A stretch of DNA of 64,000 nucleotides from Strongylocentrotus droebachiensis. Its lineage: Eukaryota; Echinodermata; Echinoidea; Camarodonta; Strongylocentrotidae. Shown piece by piece: positions 34,166 through 45,270 of this stretch. The DNA is taken from the NCBI GenBank assembly GCA_035222895.1, contig JAVYIG010007474.1, positions 1 through 64,000 on the forward strand. Reading direction: 5' to 3'. The notes beneath the pieces were generated by a model, which had not been told where the DNA came from, did not search any database, and saw only the letters and a program-made list of their open reading frames with translations. Position numbers and translations under genes: made by a program. Numbering within the stretch: the first letter of the stretch is position 1; each line of letters opens with the position of its first letter.

Positions 34166-37100
34166 AGGGAGGGGGCGGGGTTGTTTGTCTTTAGTTTGGG
34201 CATGGTTTGGGGATCTTGAACCATACTGTCTACGTGTCTTAATTCTTGATGTCGTTTAACAATTAACAGTTATCAATTCCCTCTCAGTTAAAAGAGGCCA
34301 GGCCTGCAAAAGGTTTCCTATGTATCTATATCAGCTGTGCTGCGATATAGGCGAAGGTACTATGAAACCGTTCGTCAATTTTTCATACAAATATGGAGAT
34401 GATTTAGACATGAAACAAATTACAACTTATCATGATGAGGTAGGTAGAAATGTCAATTTCGGAAACGAAAACCATGCCAGGAAGGAACCTTGAACAAATA
34501 ACAAAAAGTACATATAGAATAATTATGGTTTCCCAATTAAAAATCACGAAAACAATGAGTCTAGTTAATCAGAATCCGGTATTAAGCATGTGATTATCTG
34601 CTGGACAGGAAAAGGCACCAATTTCGTTCATTTTATTGTTTCAAATTAAACGTAAAATAAATATTTTGATGATACGCTTCTGTAGATGATTTCGCCAAAT
34701 AAAATAAACTATATTTCAAACACATCTGTCCCGTTTGAACATTCAGATTATAACTAAAGTATCTATATTTGAACATACAATTTTTGTAGATTTTTGTTCA
34801 TACCAAGGATAATTATAGTGAAGGCCCCGGAAGCTTCGGGTTACTATGAGAGTTAAATCTTGACGGATTTGTCCTTTTACAGAATTAAAAGCTGAGGTTG
34901 CATTTAGATTTCTATCATAATAATTAAATGTATTCTTGAATACATATTGAAATCCCCTATCTTTTTTTAGATGAACTACTCATCCAACTAGTTGGTACAT
35001 TTGTAGATCATGTAATGTTGATGTATGATGTTACCATTATTATATTACTTTTGTATGTTGATGTTCTGAGCGTTGAGCTTCATGTCATATTGTTTTAATA
35101 CACCAAATCAATTCAATCTATTTTCAATAATAATTTCAATCTACAAAAATAGAATAGTTTCTTGTTAATGTTTCATTTGATATTACTCCATTCCATTATC
35201 CTCTTTTTTCTTCAATTCTTTCCTTCTCTTTCACAATTTTCCTCACTTTCACTAAACGCCAAACTAGTTATCTATAACTTTTGCAATAGAGCTTCCACAT
35301 TGCTTTACCGAAAGTATTAAGATTATAATTAGACATTACGAATACAGCTAATGTTTAAGTAAACAAAATAAACAAAAATCAGTAAAAACTGCAGCCTCAT
35401 ATACCGCGGTACGAATAACCCCAGATTCCTCGGAAGATGGATATTAACATAAGGAATTCGATGAGATTGATAATAACCAATATAACTTTACTTCCCATAA
35501 CCTTATGACTGCAAACATCATTTTAAAAAGCTCCTTGGTGGATCCAGTATTCTCTGGCAGGGGAGGGGGGGATGCACAATTCCGAAAATTATGTCACAAA
35601 CAAATAATAATAAAAGTAATCAGGCCCTTTTACCCTTCCCCTCTCTTTTTGGGGCCGGGGAGGCACGCGCCCCTAGACACCTGGAACAACATCCACTGAA
35701 GTAGACTAAATGAATTATCTTTAAAATCAATTGCCCTAGCTTCCACCCAATAGAGTATTTCTTTTTTTCGTCAGTATGGAAAAGCCGTGCAGTAAGTTGT
35801 AAACATGCGTATGAGAGGGGGCAAAAGTAGCACAATCATTACAGGTGAAAGTTAAATGTAAAACGAAATTATTCATTTTTAGCAGGCCTAGCTTAATGTG
35901 AGCATTGGATTTACTCTTTTATATTAGGTGTTAATTGTAAAGGGTGTTTGTGGTCTGAAGTATTACTCAATCAAAAGCGAATTAAAAAAAAAAAGACAAT
36001 TTAACTGTGATGACGGATCAATTCTTATGTGCATATCATGGCCCAGCCTGCAGTTGTAAAATAAACTTATGTATAAATGGTAGTGGTGTAACCTCAGTGG
36101 GTTGACAAAGGGTACTGGGGCACTGTCATTGATATTGTTTGGGTTTTTTTTTTTCATTCAATTTTCATACCGCTCTGACATCGCACAATGAGAACAGGAA
36201 GTCCGCTCAATTACGACGTCATCATCTGCTTCTCATCCTAGCCCACCAGACTGACTTTATTGTTTAACTTTTGTTTAATAGTTTCCGGCCCGAAAAGCGG
36301 CTTACGTAGCTATATACAACAATTATATAACGCATTTCAGCGTTTGTTATGGCCCATGGAAATGTTCCAATCGTCGGATTTGATGGTTGCATGTGACGAA
36401 CTGACGCTGGATAATTATATAGCCATCAAAATATGTGTGTATGCTTCACAAAGCAATATTTTTGCAGCGGTACTTGTGTTCGGCGAGTCTCTAGGGTGGA
36501 AATAGTTGAAACCCATGTTATTTCGTGTTTTTTTTTACATTGTGACGTTGCACCGGTTGTGTTCATACGAGTTTATATGCGTGAATTAAAATCTGTATTG
36601 ACGAAAGAGCTTAAATCATCTCTCTTGTGTGAATGGGAAATCCACCCCAGTAACCCCACCCTTGCCCCAAACAATCTGACGGTATTCTGGTAATCACGTA
36701 CACGGCAAACCTGAGGGTAGAGAGGGACAGGTGGTCGAGGGCGGCACGCTGTCACGACACCGATTGAAGTAAATCTACTTTTCAACAGTTGCTGTAGCTT
36801 GACACGAACATGACACGGCACCTGTGAGCAAACAGACAGAATCCCTACAGCTTTATAGCCCAGGAGCCATTCCTTCAACGTGGACGTAGACCGATGGAAT
36901 CAGAAAGCTCGCCATGCCATACGTGTATGTCCTCTCGCAGTAACTTGACAAAACATTCCATCAGCTCCGGTAGGAAACATATCCATAGATATTTGAAGGA
37001 AATAAAACAACCTGGAAATATAGCCGGACTAATTGGAATAAATCATCATCGTGAAATCGGAAGTCGGGGGACGACTGGGAAATAAATGAGAACGTGAGCG

Positions 37101-37181
37101 CACTGACCGCTGTATGCACAACATCGCAGCAATTAGCAATACAATCATCCATTCTACTATCATCTTGACTTTTAAAAAAAC
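34166..37181. other. intergenic DNA upstream of gene C
   Basis: AT-rich; a G-rich stretch near 35560-35670 is the only distinct feature. Frames around 36260-36880 show no splice context or family signature. No TATA box could be assigned for gene C. Confidence 0.4.
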
Positions 37182-37407
37182 ATGGCTTTACCACGAGCTT
37201 TAAAAAACATATCCTTGATTCTCTTCGTGATCGTGATAAAGTGCCAAACCTCAACGACGAGGGCTGACGATGACGACAACGAGGATACATCAGAAGAGTA
37301 CATTGAACCTCGAAATAGACGATCTGGTTCGAGTGCCCTATTCAGTACTGTAGCTACCATGAGAGCCAGGTTGCCGAGACCGCCAAGAGCACTTGATAAC
37401 ACAAATG
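37182..37407 (+). CDS. gene C exon 1: signal peptide and acidic/Arg-rich stretch
   Basis: The first ATG of the frame follows an A-rich leader (TTAAAAAAAC). The donor G|GTAATA is weaker than the others. It encodes 75 residues, the mature part starting with four Asp. Confidence 0.7.
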
Positions 37408-40400
37408 GTAATATGAATTTACATCATACTGGTTTTGAATAATGTTATTTGTGATTGAGGTATGCAGGAAAGGTCATTGGTCTACCAGGTCAAACTATTT
37501 TACGTATAAAGGCAACCTGGTTCCAATTAACATGTATTGGCAAACTAAATTATTTAACTAGTACTAGTAGTATACAATATATCCTAAATATGTATTCTCA
37601 TATTATTTGAGACTACCATTCTGTAAGCAGCAGAGTTGCATGATATTTGTTTATTTTGTAGCATATGTACTACAGTACAAAAGGGATTAAACAATAGACC
37701 TAAGTGATTATGCTATAATTTTTATGGTAACATTATATAAAGGGAATTACATCTTGTAGAAATTGTGTAGGTTTCACGATATTTTTATGAATTAAGTCTT
37801 TAAAGGTAATACAAAGTTTTGGGAAATTTGAAAATTGGGTGGAAAGTGATTCTTTACAATTTTGATATATTAAGGATGCCCCTGTAGATGTATTATAAGC
37901 ACAAGAAAAATTAGCCCCTAAAACACTTCTCCTTTCGAGAAAAATTGAATACAAAAATTTACCGGTGCTGCCGGTAAATTTTGATCAATTTCAAATAGCG
38001 CCTATATATACGGCCGTACAATGGTAGCTGCGACCCTGAAAATCTCAGAATATGTAGTTGGGATATATAATTTCCAAACGGGAATAGCTAATTGGTCGAT
38101 TTTCGTCAAGAAACATTGTTTTATAGCTCAATTAATATCTTGACCTTGAGAGGGAGCTATATAACATAAAGAGTTTATTATTTACAATTTCATCACTTTA
38201 GACTCGATTTCAACCGCAACTACGATCCCTGAATATTGTAGGATCGCATATGCTTCAAATAATTATGTTCAATTGAACCAAATTTATGACCCCATCCCAA
38301 AACTTTGTATTACCTTTAAGAGTTCTAGAAAAGAAATGAAAGCTCCTGCTCTTGAAAGGGATGTCTGATATTTGATGGAGACGAATGAATTACATCTATA
38401 CATAAAAATGTGAGCGAAGCAAAGCAAATCTCCATTCGACAAAAATTGAAATTGAAGTGAAAAAAACCAAACAGTTATTTCGAGGGAAAAGTATTCACAC
38501 GTATAGGATTCAAACGATGAAAATAGGACCGCGGCTAGAATGGACACATGATAAATGTATTTAAAAAAATGACTTGTGAGTAATTGTCCAAACAAAACTT
38601 GTAATAGGATGACCTTGAACGGTTGAACCATTATCAGTAGAAGATTTGTAGCTGAAACTAGCTACAAACACAACTATATATATATAGGAGTGTCGATCAT
38701 CATAACACACAATCTAAATCTTGTTATATTCTTAAAAATCATATTTGTAATGATGATTGAAGAACAGAAAACAGAAAACCTCATAAAGAATTGAATGACC
38801 AATCTGCAATACAAGTTCATTGCTGTTTCGTGAAGGTATATGGAGAAACTACTTTTTAAACATTACTGTTGAAGCTTTCGAGAAGAAAAATACAAAGGTG
38901 TGGAATTTTGTTTACACAAGAAGATTACGGTCCTCCTTCGTACGTCATGTTTGCCAAGGCCTTGATTTAGTGTACAGGTCACTAATAATATAGGCTTTCA
39001 AACTGTTGCGTAATCAGATAATTGTTATTCATTACTAATTAGATTTCTGTCGTTAATCATCGCAAAGAGCCCGATGGTTACACAATAAGAGTACCATGCC
39101 AATGAATACTAATATATGAATCGATAAGCTAATGAATGTGGAATGCCATACGAGTGAACGTGAATATAACGTTTAATTCTAAAACCTCAAATGTTAAATC
39201 AAAATTTAAAAGTGACAACATTTTCTAAATGGTAGATTTATACTTTAAACATTTAAAGAGAAGGTTGAGTTCTGGGAAGAGGTAAAAAATAATTTGTGAG
39301 CGTTATCATTGTTATTATGCAAGGGTGGAAGAACATAAGATTAAACATGTTCCCTGAAAAGCATGGCTCTTCAAATGCCTTCATATTCTAAATATGACAT
39401 GAAACATCGTAAAAATCGGGGGTAGGTTTTTTTCGCCATGTGCTCGTGTAGTCCCATATACATCATTCTGTGCGCATTGCTTGTAACTTTGCCAAGATTT
39501 GGCCAAATTTCTTATCATTTTGATGATTCCAGAACCTTGCAATACACACGAATACTTATGTACTAGATGATCAACCTTTTCTGATAGATTCCACATCGTT
39601 TCTTTCACAATGCAATCACATGACCAGAACTCAACTTTATCTTTAAACATGCTTGGTCGGTGGAATACAGCACGTACTACCAGTACCATTGTGAAATCGA
39701 TGTCACTCTTTGCCTTTTCAAAATAATGTTTGAGTTTTTTTGAGTGTAGAAGACAAAAATAATGGAACAAACATAAACTGATCTCTTTTACTTCACCATT
39801 GTCTGTCCAATCTCAGGAAGACATTCTGATTTTTGCTGCGTTCATGAAATAAAACGTACAGTCATGACACCGGGGATATCAGTTTGAAGAAATTGTTCCG
39901 GGGTGGGGGCTGTTAATTAGGGTTATGTCGAAATAAACGGAGGACAATAGGTGAATAGTGAGGCGATGACATCACCGTTATATTTCCGGCGGTTACTTAC
40001 CTTGAAACAGTATTCTTCATTTAATTGATTACAATCAGGGAGATGTGAGTTTTGGTCTCTTTTATACAACATAATTATCTCGTTTTTAATCTGTATCTTT
40101 CTGATTCTTATTTTTATTCAAACCAAGTTATTCTGGTACCGGAGTTATCTTAAAGAGAGTTTTCGGGCCACTGTATAGTGATTTATATTTGATTCCCTCC
40201 CCTCCATATTATAGTTCATAGCGTGGAGGTTTGGTGTTATCACTATCCTCAAGTTTATGAGTTTTGCCGCTACCTTGAAAACAGGACCCCTATTGTCACA
40301 ACCTCTACTATATCTAAAACCGCTAAGTTTTCGGGCCACTGTAGAGATTTATTTTTTATTCCCTCCCCTCCATATTATAGTTCATACGTGAAGTAGCGTA

Positions 40401-43400
40401 GAGGTTTAGTGTTATCACTATCCTCAAGTTTATGAGTTTTGCCACTACCTTGAAAACAGGACCCCTATTGTCACAACCCCTACAATAACCATGGACCTAC
40501 ACTACTATACTATAATATAACTAAAACCGCTAATTCAACAGAAAAGGGTAAGCACTGAAAGCCGCAGACACTGTCTTGGCTCAAGTTCAATCCAGATGCG
40601 GTTTACATTGTAGGTCAGCGCATATAATTAGAGGTTGTCAAGTGGGTCGTCGAACATATTGTTTTGATTTCTCAATGTTCGATATGAGCAATTTCACACA
40701 TGGTCTTCATTTGCGATGATAATTAGTTTTTCTGGAGGATAGTAAGATCGATCGGGTCATGGTATAAGCATGGTCATGGAACACATAACATGCGATGATT
40801 CATTCGGAAGTAGGTTTGGCAATTTAGCTAACGATCACTCACTGGAGAGCTAGAGTACCTCTCATATTTTGTTTTTAGAATCGGATTAAAGACAGGAATC
40901 AACCAAAATAAAAACCGTCAAAGGAACAAGGTGAATTTGGGATAGATAAGTAGTCAAATTTGCTGCCTTGTTCTCGTTCACTGACTTGATTAAGTATTAC
41001 AATTACATTTATTTACTGCTTAAAAATATTATAACAATTTAAATGACAACATGGGTCAACTAATACGGATATAAAGCAATGTTAACTGTACAAGTCTGCC
41101 ATTAAAATGTACAGTACCTCAAGTGAGGGGTCCGAAAACGAATTTGGGTTGAGGTGGGTGTGTTAATCAACACCAAGTGAAAATTTATTACATGTATTTG
41201 TGTAGGATAAAGTATAGTTGCAGATCAGTGGTTTCCTAAAGTGTAGAACAAGGAGCCGCCCACTATGGACATACAAAAATAGTAGCTAAAATTAAATCAT
41301 TCGTTCGTAGCCACCCCCTCCCCGCCACCATCCTTATTGTAATTAAAGTATCACAAAACAAAAGAAGGAATAAAGTATCAAACTGAACTGATACAATCAA
41401 AGCCCCTATTACTAATATAGAAACACCTACCAAGGTATCTACTATAGAACGCCCCACATCGTAGGAATCTACGATACATTTTAGATAGCTCGTCATAAGT
41501 ACTGTTTCTCATTCTTTCATAGGTATATGTAACACAGTGGCGGATCCAGGGGGGGGGGTCCCCCCTGGAAAAAAAAAGTTTTTCACGTTAATTTTACCTT
41601 TTTTTTGGAGATGGGGCCCCCCTGGCGCTCAAGGGGGGGGTGCGATTTTTCAAATACCCCCCCCCCCCCCACTGAGCGAAATATTGGCCGGCACGATTTT
41701 CAAATTTCAGCTCACTAAATTTCAAATTGATTTCATATTTGTGCCCCTCCCCTAAGAAATCTTGGATCCGCGCCTGACACAACAAGTTCGTTCGTTTTAA
41801 TTTTGAAATATACATGAACTGACATATGAAATTGTCGCCGAGTTCCTACATCTCGTTAGTATTTGTAGCAGATCGAAAGATCGGCTTCCAGTTAGCCCCG
41901 ACATTGGTCGGAGGAACTTGGCCTCTTTCTCGATTTCAATATAAGTCCTCTGGCTACAGGCTACAGAGCTATCCCTTGCCAATTAAACGTTTAAAGAGCT
42001 AAATACGAAGACATTATACCAGCATATTCCTTTGGTTTTCCTTGGTGTTGCCACGGATAGTATTTCAAAATTGGGTTCAAGTGTAGGTGACAGCTCTCAA
42101 AGCCTTGGGCATTCTGAATGTGATGTCTTACAGCACTTCAAGTTGATGGAGAGACAGTGCTTATTCGATTTTTCTTTTATTCGAACAAGATATGGGTGGG
42201 GTGGGGGGATGGTGGTCCAATTTTTTTTCTTCTGACAATTATGTATTTGCTGACAGATTTTTAAAAAAAATGTCGTATAGCAACCTTTATAGAGAAGCCC
42301 CCGTTACTCATGATTCGTTAATGAATGGAATAACTGTTGTAGATTGGCAGATTGAAAAGTCTGTCGCCATTCTTTCAAAATATACAGGCCCCCCATATCT
42401 ATTGTCTTGTTAGTGGATGAAATATAAAACTGATCATGTATTGGTCATCTAATCTGTATGCTTTATAAGAAAGTACAGTGAGTCATTATGCATGTTAGGG
42501 CCTCCAGATGGTAGAAGGCTGATTCAGCACAACTAAAATTAGAAGCAAAATAATTTTCCCCCCCCCCCGGCCGACATCTGTCATGTGTTGATAGTAATAT
42601 CTCAATCATAACCAGCCTCCGCGGGCCAGGGTTAAAGCGCACATTCCCCGATCAATATTATAGTCATGAAAGGCATATAATATATATATTTTTGCTTCAT
42701 ATATTCCACTAAATCACAATTATTTTGGATTAGGGAAAGGTTTAAGGTTTTTTGTATAGGCCTATATGACTTCTTTAGTCAAGAGCATGTCATAATTATT
42801 CGCAAGAACGTGACTATATTATTCATTTTATTTCGTGATGCTATGTTGAACATAATATTACTTTTAGAGATGCTATGTTTTTTTTCTCACTTCCATCCTG
42901 TTGCAGGCTTTATAAATGAAACGTTATGTGGATCAAACGAGGAGCACTATCACTACTATACCAATATGCAAGAATTGGTGGAAGCCGAGGCAAAACTTGT
43001 GCCTAATTCATTTTGTGATATAGGTGAGTTAATACTCATGACATAGAAACATGGTTTTATATGGTTTTTATATCATTTCTAATTTTCTATACATAATGTA
43101 CCGAACCGTGCTAGGCTATGTTGTCAATCTTATCAGGCAACATATATGTTTTGTAATTGTTATATACAAATCAGTTGGAAAAATATAACATTTCATCTCT
43201 TTCCATTTTCCATACGCCTTTCGCATGTAGGCAACATAATTTGTTTTATATGAAATAAATGGCATATTACTAAATAAAATATTCAACTGTTTATGAACAC
43301 ATTTTGATAGTAAAATTATATTTAAAAATATTGAAATATTTAGATAATGGCATATAAGATTATAGTCTGGTGTGTTTCCTACACTTCTGATGCATTATTA

Positions 43401-45224
43401 TTATAATAAGCCGCTTTTCTTGCGCCATCAATCTATTTTGAGCCCAGATGTAACCCACCACGTCTAGCCCCCTATATGGATTCAATGTGATTTTGGGGTC
43501 TTCTTCTTCTTCTTCTTCGTCTTCTTCTTATTCTTCTTCTTCTTGTTTTATTTTTCTTCTTCTTCTTCTTTTCCCATGTCAAAAATTTGCGTTAAATGTG
43601 AATAATCATAATAATGCCCATAAAAGGGCTCTGGATACCGCCATTATTTATCATGGTTCGATTGTATGAGTTGTGAGAAGGTTGAGTTCTGGGAAGAGGT
43701 GAAAAATAATATGTGAGCGTTATCATTGTATTATGCAAGACAATAGTGTGAAGAACATCAGATAAGAAATGTTCCCTGAAAATCATGGCCATTCAAATGC
43801 CTCAATATTCTAAATATGGCATTTAACATCATACAAATCGGGACGGACTTTTATGCCACATTTCTTGTAGTCCCATAAACATCTTTCTGTGAACAGTGCT
43901 TGTAACTTTACCAAGACTGGGCCAAATTTCTTATCATTTTGATGATTCCAGAACCTTGCAGTACACACCAATACATATATGCTAGATGATAAACCTATTC
44001 TGATCGATTTCACAACGTTTCTTTCACAATGCAATTGCATGACCGGAACTCAACTTTATCTTTAATATTCCAATGTTCATCACTTCTTTTGTTTCTCTAT
44101 ACATCCAGGTTGTGGAAAGCCTCAACCCGATCCATGTCCGAGCAGGATGCCAGTTTGTACAAGATCCGAAGGAAACTATCGTGTATATGAAAATGAATGT
44201 GAGGTCTACAAAGTGAGATGTGAACGAATGGAAAATAATGGAGAGTCATTAATCGACGCCGATCCACGTAGCTGTCAACTAGAAAGTAAGAAGAGTATCC
44301 TATCACCTCTCCATTATAGAAAATATCACTGTTCATTGAGAGCAGACCTGTATTATATTTATGGGCTCTTTACGAAGTCGTTTAATTTTGCTCGATTCGT
44401 AGGACTTTCTAGCTACCTACACTCAGTGGAGGTTTGAATTAAATTTCTGAGAAATATATTTTTCTGTAAATTTCAATTATTGGGATGGATCAGAGGCGAT
44501 GAATAGCCATTCCGCGATTGAGGGGGGAGGGGGGTAGGGGCGGGCAGAGTCGTAATCAATGAACAAGGGCGTGGAAAGCCGAGTGGTCACATAATTATGA
44601 ACAAAAGAAACACAATATAGATTTAATGCCCCCCCCCCAAAAAAAAAAAAAAAATAAATAAATAAAAAAAAAGTTAATGTCGATGATATGGCAATAGGCC
44701 GTGCCGTGATCGAGATTAAAGGGACGAGGGTTGGCTCGCAGTACCTCCCCCCTCCCACCCATTAGATGGTGCTCAAAATTTAATGAGCCCAGTGTAGTAG
44801 CCTGCACTATTTATCAGTGCTTCCTCTCATTGCAAAATGTTTTATAAGCTTTACTGTCCTTTAACATCACAGTCTTGATCGTTTCCTTCAGGTTGTGGAA
44901 AGCCTCAACCAAATCCGTGTCCGAGGAGGGTACCGGTCTGTGCGGGTTACCCAGGAGACTATCGTATCTATGAAGATGAATGCCAACTGAACGATACAAG
45001 ATGTACCAGACAAGGAAGCGATCTCGAGCCAATAAATACGACCACGATTGGTAAATGTCAAAAAGAAGGTAAGATCAGGGTGCCACACCTCCTCTAGTGA
45101 CCAATGTGTCTCTGTTGAGGTACCTGCCAATAAACTTTTGTCATCATGCTCCTGCACATCTCTCTGTTTCTCAGTAGTCTTCTCCATCAGTTCTACTAAA
45201 AGTATATTCACTCCCCTCCCCCCT

Positions 45225-45270
<46 letters not shown>

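Noticed and set aside
36260-36880. Overlapping frames upstream of gene C
   Set aside because: Open on both strands, no signal peptide, domain or splice sites; most likely chance.
39381-39770. 129-codon minus-strand frame in gene C intron 1
   Set aside because: It lies mostly inside a TIR repeat shared with two other sites, so it is not a host gene.
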